Positions 49,527 to 61,398 of a stretch of 64,000 bases of DNA are shown here, one piece after another. The notes beneath the pieces are model-generated. The model did no database searches. It saw only the letters and a program-made list of their open reading frames with translations, and was not told where the DNA came from. Made by a program: the position numbers and the translations under genes. The stretch is from Stephania yunnanensis (taxonomy: Eukaryota; Streptophyta; Magnoliopsida; Ranunculales; Menispermaceae): positions 15,225,501 through 15,289,500 of the forward strand of contig CM077581.1 of the NCBI GenBank assembly GCA_039657365.1. Reading direction: 5' to 3'. Each line of letters opens with the position of its first letter. Within the stretch, counting starts at the first letter, position 1.

Positions 49527-51046
49527 GGTGTGAGAACATGGATCCAAAAGTTGTAGCTTTAGAATCCACAAACATTTGGTCGGTTGTTCTATTGCCTCTT
49601 GGTAAAGTTTCTATTAAGTGTAGATGGGTATACAAATCAAATATCATTCAGATGACACTCTTGAACGGTGCAAAACACTTCTTTTTGCTAAGGGATACAC
49701 ATAAAAAGAAGGTGTTGATTTCCTTGACACATTTTTTTAGTTGCGAATATTGGCACTGTCAAACTCTTACTATTCATGGCTGATATTTGCAATTAACATC
49801 TTTTTCAATTAAATGTCAATAATGTATTCCTTAATAGAGATCAATTTGAAGAAGTATACATGGAACTCCCACATGGATATCAACTTAAGGGGGAGTCTTC
49901 TAGTTCAAGCTATGAACTTGTTTGGAGGTTATGCACTAGTCTCTTTATGGATTATGCCAGGTTTCTCGTTAATGGATCTCCAAACTGACAGTTAGTCTTC
50001 TAAAATCTGGCCTTAAATAGTCTGGTGTGGATTATTCTCTTTTCACCATGAGAAGTGGGAATTCTTTTGTTGCATTATTGGTGTATGTTTATGATATTAT
50101 CATTACTGGATCTTCCAATGTTTTGATCTCCAAATTACAAGCATACCTTCGCCATGAATTAAATATGAAATAATTAGGGGATCTAAAATATTTTTTAGGT
50201 CTTAAAATTGCAAGCTCTTCATCAAGCCTAATACTTTCACAACATCGTCATACTCATCAACTCTTAGAGGACACTGGGTTTTTAAGTGCCAAATCGACAT
50301 TAGTTCCGATTAACCCAACATTGTCTTTGACTACTTTAGATGGTGATTTATTGCCAGATCCTACAACATATCACCATTGGTTACACAACTTTTGTACCCC
50401 ACCATTTCTCATTTCGGACATCATATTTGTTGTACATGTTCTCGATCAATATATTTCAAAACCACGACTTCCACATCTTGAAGCGACGCATCATCTACTC
50501 CTTTATTTAAAATCCAGGCCAGGCCAAGGAATGTTCTTTTCATCTAAAATTGATATTCGACTTTGCATTTTCTCTGATTCTGATTGGGCTAACAATAAGA
50601 ATACGCGAAAGTCTTTCATTAAAATTTGTATTTCTCTTGGCAATTCTCTTATATCTAGTAAAGCTAAGCGTCAAACAACCACCACTCGTACCTCAGCTGA
50701 AGCATAATACCATGCTTTAGTAATGACTGCGAGTGAGGTGATATGGTTGCGCCAATTACTTATTGAACTTGATGCACCCCTCCCTTCACTTGCCTTAATA
50801 TTTTGCGATAGTTAAGCTATTGTGCATATTGCATCCTATCCGACTTTCCACAAATGCACTAAACATATAGATGTTGATTTTTATTTTGCGCATGATCATG
50901 TCGTCAATGGCAATGTTATACTTCTTCCAGTTCATTTGGCTCATCAACTTGTAGACATCTTTACAAAGTTGTTGCCTTCCAAATTATTTTTTATCCGATA
51001 TCAAAGATGTGTGTGAAAGATATCCATAGTCCATCTTGAGGGGGAG
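49527..51046 (+). pseudogene. Copia E: reverse transcriptase and RNase H (copy 2)
   Basis: Counterpart of 33829-35343. Here 50321-50707 stays open over 128 codons and joins the RT end to RNase H: FVVHVLDQYISKPRLPHLEA, HLLLYLKSRPGQGMFFSS, CIFSDSDWANN and TTRTSAEA, ending at the stop that replaces Glu in both copies. The YVYD change in the active site is also shared, so both defects predate the duplication. Polypurine tract TTGAGGGGGAG at 51036-51046. Confidence 0.87.
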
Positions 51047-51273
51047 TATTGGGAGTATTGGAGCGTACGCTGTCTACCTAATAAATTAGGTGTTGATTTG
51101 TTAATTTATTATATTAAGTTGATATCCTTCCTTATTTACCCAACAATATCTTTTCAATTCTTTCTCCTCTTTTATATATAGGATGAACATATGTACAGAT
51201 CTAATCCATTCAATAAAAAAGAGAGTTTTCTCTCATTCTTTTTTTCTTTCCACATTCTAATTGTAATATTAAT
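51047..51273 (+). repeat. 3' LTR of copia E (copy 2)
   Basis: Counterpart of 35344-35570, identical by eye. Confidence 0.75.
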
Positions 51274-51311
51274 GCATATGTTATAAAAAAAGCAAAAAAG
51301 TATTTTAGCAA

Positions 51312-51816
51312 TGTAACATCTAAGATATTTCAATACATCACCAGACATACCTACTGGTACATCTTCTCTCCTTGAATTTTATTTAACAATAGTGTAAGTT
51401 ATGGAATATGGTTTGGATTGTTATGAAATGGATAGACACTTGTGTATGTAAAAGATCACATTGTCAAGCATGGCCGTCACATTTAATTGTAACATCAAGC
51501 ATGACTCTCACACTTCATGGAACTTTTACTCTTCTCCAACTCTTCCATGCATTGTCAAATTACTTGTAATGTGTTGTATGACATGTGATGTATGTGTTAC
51601 TTGTTAACATTGTCTTATTATAATTATCATCATAATAAAAGGGCCTATATAAAGGGTGTCAACTTTATTGTAGAAACACACCAACTTGTATACAATTCCT
51701 ACATTCTCAACTCAAGCTCTCTTATCTCTTGTCTCAATTTCTCTACTTGCTCTACTTGGTTTTAGTTCATACTTTCCATGCTTAAGCCTCTAGCAAATCC
51801 TATTTAGTTTGCAACA
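51312..51816 (+). repeat. Copia LTR F with PBS and TATA box (copy 2)
   Basis: Counterpart of 35609-36113, with TATA box CTATATAAAG at 51645-51654 and the PBS-like TTATCAGCTCGAGC directly after the LTR end. Confidence 0.5.
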
Positions 51817-52868
51817 TGTTATCAGCTCGAGCTTGGTCTAGCAAAAAGAAGATTTTGAAGTTCTAGAGAGATAAAACTAGGAAGATCTTACTTATATTAA
51901 TTCAAATAAACCCGATTCATCTCCATTTCGCTATAGTTTATATCTCTTTATTATTTATGTGCATCATTCATATATGCACACATGATTTGATTTCATCCTT
52001 TTGAGAATCCACACATTTAGGCCATTTTATGTAAATGTGTGTACACGTTTTTTTTTACTAATGTGTATTCACACAGCTAACGCATCTAGCTATGATTAGA
52101 TATAGCTAGTCCTATATCTTCTAAAAGAAAAGTACTTTGAACCATCTATTCAAGTCCATGTACTTAAAAAAAGTTTCCTGATCTTCCGATCATGTTCAAG
52201 AAAAAGAAAAGGGCTAAATCGTATTTTGTGTTAGTACTTCACCAAAAAAAGAGTTTTAGTTCTCTATTAGATGAATTAAAATAAACTCGTTGGTTATTCT
52301 CTTAAGGTTTGCTTGCTTGCTTGGAATTTAAATATGCTCTCGATCAATGCCCATCCATTAAATTACATATTTAAGCATATAATTAATTTGAAAATTGAAG
52401 CATTCTTAGTGATTGTCTTCATTGTCGCAACATTTTGGAGTTACTTCTAATATAGTTAGCTCTTTGCAATTGGAAAAACCTTATTGCCCATATGTAAATA
52501 AAATAATAATAATAAAAAACATGGTATTAATGTTATACTTCATCTTATAATGTTTTAACTAAAAGAGGGGGATACTACCAAACATGCAATTATTGCGAAT
52601 ATGAATATCTTTTATGTATAAGCATCACAATGCATACATTTATATTTTGAACAAAAAGTCAGATCAACAATATATAGATTGAAAATCAAAGGATGCCGGG
52701 TTGTTGGCTATAAGTAGTGAATACACAAGTTCAACTAGTATAACAATGCCACGTATTGTTATGTACTTTATAAAATATCAAGTATATATTATATATGCAC
52801 GACGCATTGTATATTTGTCACGCAAATTGTGAAAGTATGCTTTGTAGTTGCGTCTTTGTACGATATCG
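51817..52868. other. Non-coding sequence between LTR F and LTR C (copy 2)
   Basis: Counterpart of 36114-37165, with a few C/T substitutions at CG sites (for example GAATATGAATA here, GAATACGAATA in copy 1). Confidence 0.4.
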
Positions 52869-55326
52869 TGACGACCCCTTCTCAAATTAGGGTACTGCTC
52901 GGCCTAATCCCGTTATTAAGCCCTAATCTCACCATATAAGACTTAACAAGGAATTAGTCAGCCTTTCAAAAACCTCATTACTTACCTATTATTTTTTAAA
53001 TAAACATTTACATATCCTATGTCAATTCAAAAATTATAGTTAATTAAAATTTAACTTAAAAGTTTATTTAACGTAAGTCTTAACATATTAGCGGAAGATT
53101 TTAATGTGATACCTAACAATTGTGGAAAAACTAAAGAAATAAAGATCACATGCATATATATATATAACAAATTGCGATAATATATCATCATGTGTCTGGT
53201 CGTGGTACTAGTCTCTCAACCTATACTATACAACCCTAAAAGTGTATGAAATACATAAAAAAATAATACATCAAAATCAAAGCCTACAAAATCTAGTGTA
53301 GCAAAGACTTCACCGGCTCATAGGTAGTGGTCGATCTTCTCTTTGCCTAGTCTGCTACTCGATGGATCTGCATCCACCGACATCAAAAGGACATTAAGTA
53401 CAAGAAAGTAGAAAGTAACACTACGAGACATTTGTTCACATTCCCAAATATGCAATAAGTATCTAAAAGCATGATAATAGCAACTATGCCGAAAAGTGAA
53501 CATGCAAAGAAATACTTTAATTAAACAAAATGAAACTGACAATCGGCTAAGTAGTAATGATCTAGGGCTGATCGGCCGTGATGTTCATCACACTAGCCTT
53601 TCTGCTATATAAGGATGGATCTGAGCTCTACATCAATATGAAGGTCTAAGCAATGCTATTTTCCTTTATAACCTTTCCCTGGGGCTAGTTACCTAAGATA
53701 TATACTTGCCAACAACCCTAGTCCCATATCTCGTGATGTCACACAAGTTATGCTTGCCAACAACCCTGGGACTCATTTCCCATATGCTGCACAAGATAGT
53801 GGAGAGATCCTGATCACCTTGGAAGTCTATTGATCTTCGTATGTCAAAAGGACCTCTATCATAAAATAGCCCTAGATACAAGAACTACTTTCATATTTTA
53901 AGGGATAACATTTTTTGAGAATCCAACAAAGTAATTGCATACCTAATGCACAATGGAAATGGATTCACAACACTGTGTAACACCTACCTAATAGCATGCT
54001 ATTTCACTGACCACAGGAATTAACAATCAAAATGACATAGCACATGATTTGAAGTCAATAAAATCATTTAATCAACAATTTATACCATGAAAGCAGTCTC
54101 ATGACATAAAAAAGGAAAATAATTCATGGCATATGGAGTACAATTACAAATCAGTCCAAATGACTAGAGGTAAACAAGTAAATAGGAATGAAATGTAAAT
54201 AAAAATCTCAATTAATTTACTTACAATCCATGCAATTTCCTAAGCTATTTCGGCCTCTCGACACCTTAAATCTAAATTAGTTTACTTACAATCCATGCAA
54301 TTTTTATATTTTCAAGTAAATCAACGCGCTAAGTGATTTGATTAGAGCGCTAGTGGCCTCATTAGCATGCTATCAACTGTCTCTAACGCACTACCAAAAG
54401 TTAGAGTGGTAGTTATGCTACCCAGTCGCGCTATGTGCAGAAAAACCCAGAATTCTAAATTTCGAATTTTGAGTTTTCTCCATACATAGGCTACCCCAAC
54501 GCCTTGGGAACTCATATACACCTCCAGAGCCCCAAGACATCAACAACAACGTAAAAATAACCCTACTTATCATCAAATTCAAGAATTTATTAATTTAAGT
54601 TGAATAAACTAGTGTAAGTGAATTACCTAGTTGTGAACACCTAGTAGATCAACTTCTACACCTTCAAACTCACCAAACCAACTGATTTCTTCTTCCTCCA
54701 GCTGCTTCTACTTCTCCAGCAAGCTTTGCTTTTAAGTTAAGCAATGAAATGAGATGGTTTGAGTTGCTTAAGTTGATCTTAAGCTATATATAAGAATTGG
54801 ATATGGTTAATTAACAACCATTGATCTCCATGTGCATATGTATCTCAAGGCTTATCTAATGACCCTCCACTTGACACATTTACCACTTACTCTCCACTTT
54901 CTCATGCTTAGTGACACCAATGAGTAACTCAATTGGTTTCTAAATGTGTAAATACATATCTCAATGACCATGGCATGGTAATTGTTTTAAAATGCTTAAC
55001 TTACATAATCAACCGTAGACACATTTAAATTACTATAAAAGCTATATAAAACCTTAATAAAACTTACCATATCACTCTCTACCGCGATCCCACAGTGACA
55101 CGCATCTTGAGGCACGTCCCTACTCACGTCTATACACCTACACAAGAAGGAATGACTTATTAGTCTACATATACAATACACTAAGCATACATCACAACAA
55201 ATATAACAGATACCTTGGCCACGTTGCTTCAGTCATGACACGTGTCACACTGCAGGTTCCACGTCATTGGTCAGTAATCCTGATTAAGAGATTAAACAAG
55301 GATTAGAAATTCAGGCTGTGAAAATT
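52869..55326 (-). repeat. 3' LTR of gypsy element C (copy 2)
   Basis: Counterpart of 37166-39622 and the copy physically joined to the rest of element C. The segment 54680-54725 reads CCAACTGATTTC and CCAGCTGCTTC where copy 1 has CCAAGCTGATTTC and CCATTTGCTTC. Confidence 0.8.
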
Positions 55327-57105
55327 CTTACCAACTAATGGAAATCTCATCCTCAAAATTAAACTTAGGTTAATGTTATACATGACTCAAAAAGGTAAGG
55401 AAATCTATATCGTATATAGTCTTCCTACTCCCAAGTGAGTTTTGAGTCTTCATGGAAATGCCACTTGACTAACACGTTCAGGATAAACTTGCCTCTTAAC
55501 TGCTGTACCTTACGATCTAGAATCTATATTGGCTTCACCCGATAAGGTACATCCTCATTCAAATCAATCTAGCTAGTCGAAGCATAGAAATATGGAATGC
55601 TGGATGAATCCCCAACATCTGTGAAGGTAACTCAAACTCATACGTAACCTTTTTAATTGGTCATTTTATCTTGAAAGGCCTGATGAATCTCGGTGCTAAC
55701 TTGCCATTTAGACTAAATCTATGAAGACCCTTCCGAGAAGAAACCTTTAGATACGCAAAAGCTCCCTCCTCATACATAAGATCGCTGCGAGACACGTTTG
55801 CATACTTCTTCTGCCTATGTTGGGATACCTTAAGACTCTGGCAAATCTGTCGTACTTTCTCTTTGTGATCAATAACAATTTTAAGCCCTATCAATTCCTG
55901 GTCTTCTGGCTCAGCCCAACAAGATAGTGAAAGACATGGTCGACATATAAAGCCTCAAATGGCGTCATCTTAATGCTAGCCTGATAATTGTTATTTTTTG
56001 CAAATTCATTCAATTGTAGGTACTCCTCCCATGATACATCAAAGTCAAGTACACAAGCACTGAGCATATCTTCTAGAGTTAGAATTAACCTCTAAGTCTG
56101 CCTATAAGTTTGAGGGTGAAGGCTATGTTTACATATAGGCACGTACCATAATGCTCTACTTCGCCACATTTTGGACATATTCAGAGCATCTCTATCTGAC
56201 GTGATAGTCAATGGTACCCTATGCAGCCTGATAACCTCCCTCTTGAATAATATATTCAATTAGTCAAATGTGTAGTGAGCTGTAATTGGTATGAAATGTG
56301 AAGATTTCGTTAATCTAACTACAATCAACCTGATAGAATCATGTCGACAGGAAGTCCTCGGCAATCATCTAACAAAATCTATGACTATATCTTCCAACTT
56401 CCATCATGGAATGGGAAGCAGTTGTAATAATCCTCCAAGTCTATGATGCTCAGCCTTCACCTGCTGGTAGATCTATAGTTTCTAATGAACTTCGATATCT
56501 CCATTTTCATCCCTAGACACCAAAAACATATCTTCTTGTCATGGTACATCCTTGTTCTGCCTAGATGAACAGTGAACCAGGAATGGTGTAAATCCTGAAG
56601 AATCTCATTTCTCAACTCTGCTACTGCTAGTATCCATATTTTGCCTCTAAATATTGGACACTAATTTTTCGTCTCTGTCCAATCAATACAATTAGTTCTC
56701 TATGCTAACTCATTAAATCTTAAATATAAGATGTCGGCTCTTTGCCCCTTTAATACTCTTTGAGTATACAGTGTCTCAAGCCTCATCTATGCACAACTTA
56801 TCATTTAAAGGAATATTTGACTAAGTCATCATCACTGCTACCTCGAGTAACCCATACTCATGCGTCATGTGGCATCTAACAACCTCGGCATCTCCAATCG
56901 ATATCTTACTCAGCGCATCAGCAACTACATTATCTTTTCTTGGTGAACTCCAGAGAAAAGTCATAGTCCTTCAGAAACTACAACCATTTGTGTTTTCTCA
57001 TGTTCAGGTCTTTCTATGTGAAGAGGTATTTCAAACTCTTATGGTCAGTTTAGAGTGTGAAACTCTCTTTATATAGATTATGTCTCCATATCTTTAGAGT
57101 AAATA
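55327..57105 (-). pseudogene. Gypsy C: integrase and start of RNase H (copy 2)
   Basis: Counterpart of 39623-41399. The integrase tail frame 55661-55894 is intact over 77 codons: DHKEKVRQICQSLKVSQHRQ, KYANVSRSDLMYEEGAFAYL, KVSSRKGLHRFSLNGKLAPR. Zinc-finger and core regions up to 56640 are degenerate. RNase H at 56867-57105 continues without a break into 57106 onward, which shows this is the original junction. Confidence 0.82.
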
Positions 57106-58160
57106 CCAAGGCTGCCAACTCTAAATCTTGAGTGAGATAGTTCTTATTTTGTATCTTTAGTTATGTGGATGCATAATCCTACATCAATGAATAACCTAGA
57201 CCTATATAAGAAGCATTTGCATAAACCAAGAATCCATGTCTAGCCTCTAGCAATATCAACACTGGTGCGGTAGTCAAAAATCTCTTCAACTGAGTAAATG
57301 CCTACTCATATTCCTCAAACCAATCAAATCTGACATCCTTCTAGGTAAATCTGGTCATCAGTGAAGCAATATTCGAGAAGTGCTTTGCAAACCTACACTA
57401 ATATGTTGCTAATCCTACAAAACCCTTAATCTACGTAGCTAATGTTGATGTTGGCCAATCCATAATAGCCTGAGTCTTAGCCAGATCTACAACAATGCCT
57501 GTTGCTCCAACAACTTCCCAAAGATCTGACCTATGACAACTAAAATTCTCATTTGCTGAACTTGGCGTAGAGTCACTATTCCCTCAAAATCTATAATTTC
57601 TCTATAAGGTGCTACTTGTGATCCTCTCGAGTCCTCAAATATATCATTATATCATCGATGAAAGCTATCATGTAGTAATCAAAAAATGGTTTCATCACCT
57701 AACGCATCAAATCCATAAATATGGTAGGAGCATTAGTCAAACTAAATGACATGACTGTAAACTGATAATGTATATATCTCGGGCTAAATATCATCTTGGA
57801 CCTATCCTCATCCCTGATCTTGAGCTGATAATACCTTGATCTCAGATCTATCTTAGAAAAATATTATTCTCCTCTCAGCTGATCAAACAAATCATCAATC
57901 TTTGGTAATGAATACTTTTTTCTGATTGTGACCTTGTTCAACTATCTGTAGTCGATACATAGATTCAAAGTACCATCCTTCTTTTTCATAAATAGGATTG
58001 GTGCTCCCCATGATGACATAGAAGGTGTGATGAATCCCTTCTATCCTAAATCTTGTAGCTGACTCCTCAACTTTTCTACCTCTCTTGGAGTCATGTGGTA
58101 CGGTGGTATAGATATAGGTCGGATGCCTAACCAGCTCAATAGTGAAATCTGTCTCCTTCA
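57106..58160 (-). pseudogene. Gypsy C: reverse transcriptase and RNase H start
   Basis: Reverse strand across stops: FMKKKDGTLNLCIDYR, LNKVTIRKKYSLPKIDDLFD, YFSKIDLRSRYYQLKIRDED (first catalytic Asp), MSFSLTNAPTIFMDLM, and AFIDDIMIY near 57650 with the two further catalytic Asp. The thumb and RNase H beginning follow to 57106. At least four stops replace sense codons, several at former Gln or Trp positions. Confidence 0.85.
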
Positions 58161-58660
58161 GTTATAGGAAACCGGGTAAATATTCTAGAAACCTATCTGG
58201 AAACTCGCATGCAACCAAAATCTCCTCAAGTCTGGATCCCTGACTCTCTGCTATAACATACAAAGATACCAAAGTCTTCATCTCTCCATTAGTTGCAAGT
58301 CGACCTCTAGTGCTCTCGGCTATCGATGTACTACCATTATACGTAAATATCGGATGCCCTGAGATCTCTAATATCACTGTCTTACTGAGACAGTCGATAT
58401 GAGTGTGATACACTACTATCCAATCCATCCATTGTAATGTGTCGAAATCTAAAAACTCGAGAACCCTGAAGTCTGCAAGTAACTCTATTTCGCCTATCTT
58501 AACTGGATATCCCTCAACAATACAATTAGGGTAACCCCTATCCCCTATTGCGGTACTCAAAATCAAATGTACGTTAACTCTAACTAGTGTCAATCCTAAA
58601 CTACCTATAATATATATCACAAATGTAAATCATACCTTCAATGAGTCCTCATGTAGCATC
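58161..58660 (-). pseudogene. Gypsy C: protease end and RT linker
   Basis: Frame 58162-58620 (152 codons) reads LLADFRVLEFLDFDTLQWMD, WIVVYHTHIDCLSKTVILEI and STRGRLATNGEMKTLVSLYV, ending CEFPDRFLEYLPGFL, which is the protease C-terminus followed by the FPDVF-type linker before RT. The N-terminal active site near 58620-58660 is not clearly readable. Confidence 0.78.
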
Positions 58661-60068
<1,408 letters not shown>

Positions 60069-60465
60069 CCGGATAGCCTTTGAACGTCATCAATTGATGG
60101 AATAGGAGGCTGGGTGCCACTAGCACCTGCATCCCGACAATCGTGTGAATCAGCCACCGGTGTCTGCAAGTTGATAACAAACGTGAATCAACTACTACGT
60201 AGATAACACATATATACATATAGAAAACTAACATGTACATATAAAAAAAATCTCCATCTCACTTTCACTCACTTCCCAACTAATGGTCTTTATGTAAGGA
60301 TCATCTGGTTTTCCATAGCTAAAACTCATGTTTTATAGTATAAATCTTATTTTTTTCTTATCGGAAAAGTTAGGCCTTTTGCTAGAAACTGTAACTTTGG
60401 TATCACATTGAAGAATAACCATATTCCATAATCCTAAGCTCAATAAACTTAGGCTTTGTAACCTA
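60069..60465. other. Leader of gypsy element C
   Basis: Untranslated stretch between PBS and the gag start; no motif seen beyond short A and T runs. Confidence 0.5.
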
Positions 60466-60478
60466 GGCTCTGATACCA
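60466..60478 (-). promoter_or_regulatory. tRNA-Met primer binding site of gypsy C
   Basis: Forward-strand GGCTCTGATACCA; the reverse strand reads TGGTATCAGAGCC, matching the primer site for plant initiator tRNA-Met. It lies 4 bp from the 5' LTR edge (TGAAGACCCC at 60483), as expected. Confidence 0.9.
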
Positions 60479-60482
60479 CCCA

Positions 60483-60952
60483 TGAAGACCCCTTTTCAAA
60501 TTAGGGCACCATCCATCATTAAGCCCTAATCTCACCATATAGGACTTAACAAGGAATTAGTTAGCCTTTCCAAAACCACATTAATTACACATTAGTTTTC
60601 AAATAAACATTTACCTATCCTACGTCAATTAATAAATAAGAGTCTATTAAAATTCTACTTAAAAGATTATTCATCAAAAGTCTTAAAAAATTAGTGGAAG
60701 CTTTTAATGTGATACTTAACAATTGTAGAAAAACCATGGAAATAAAGATCAAATGCATGCATACATATAAATAACAAACGAAGACAATATATCATCATGT
60801 GTCTGGTCATTGTACTAGTCTCTCAACCCATAATATACAACCCAAAGTATATGGAATACATATAAAAGTAATACATCAAAATCAAAACCTACAAAATCTG
60901 GTGTACCAACACTCCACTGGCTCAGAGGTAGTTGTCAATCTTTTCTTTGCCT
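60483..60952 (-). repeat. Truncated 5' LTR of gypsy C (left hairpin arm and loop)
   Basis: About 470 bp aligning with 52869-53345 of the 3' LTR; starts TGAAGACCCCTTTTC. The remaining 2 kb of the LTR are missing. 60483-60917 forms the left arm of the large hairpin and 60918-60952 the 35-nt loop. Confidence 0.85.
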
Positions 60953-61398
60953 GTGGAGTGCTCTTACAACATATTTTGATGTATTACTTTTATATATATT
61001 TCATACACTTTTGGGGTTTTATATTATGGGTTGAGAGACACGTACCTGGACCAGACACATAATGATATATTATCGTCGTTTGTTATATATATATATACAT
61101 GCATGTGATCTTTATTTCATTGGGTTTTTCTACAATTGTTAGGTATCACATTAAAAGCTTCTACTAATTTGTTAACTAATTTGTTAAGACTTCCATTGAA
61201 TAAACTTTTAAGTAAGTAAAATTTTAATTAACTATGGTTTATGAATTAACAAAGAATGGGTAAATGTTTATTTGAAAAATAATGGGTAAATAATGAGATT
61301 TTCGAAAGGCTCACTAATTCCTTGTTAAGTCATATATAGTGAGATTAAGGCTCAATGACAGGATTAGGTCGGGCAGTGGCCTAATTTGAGAAGGTCAC
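60953..61398 (+). repeat. Inverted LTR C fragment (right hairpin arm)
   Basis: Reverse complement of the LTR C terminus: starts GTGGAGTG, pairing with CACTCCAC at 60910-60917, and ends GAGAAGGTCACA, pairing with the LTR start. Shared blocks in inverse order include GAGAGAC, AATGATATATTATCGTC, ACAATTGTTAGGTATCACAT and CCTTGTTAAGTC. It differs from the left arm by substitutions and small indels and in places is closer to the 3' LTR. Confidence 0.85.

Larger units (their letters stand above)
41478..57105 (+). repeat. Tandem duplication, copy 2 (15.6 kb)
   Basis: Direct repeat of 25782-41399, about 10 bp longer. Compared with copy 1, conserved transposon features read better here in the 49.0-50.7 kb and 55.8-55.9 kb parts: the copia PBS, the gag N-terminus, the RT/RNase H join and the integrase tail. 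Elsewhere copy 1 reads better (for example CTGCGG at 27499 against TCATG at the same place here). Confidence 0.95.

Noticed and set aside
25782..57105. Tandem repeat considered as purely two haplotypes placed in series
   Set aside because: Not fully excluded, but the exact inverted templated insert with microhomologies at 41394-41480 is better explained by a real repair event; kept as a stated alternative.
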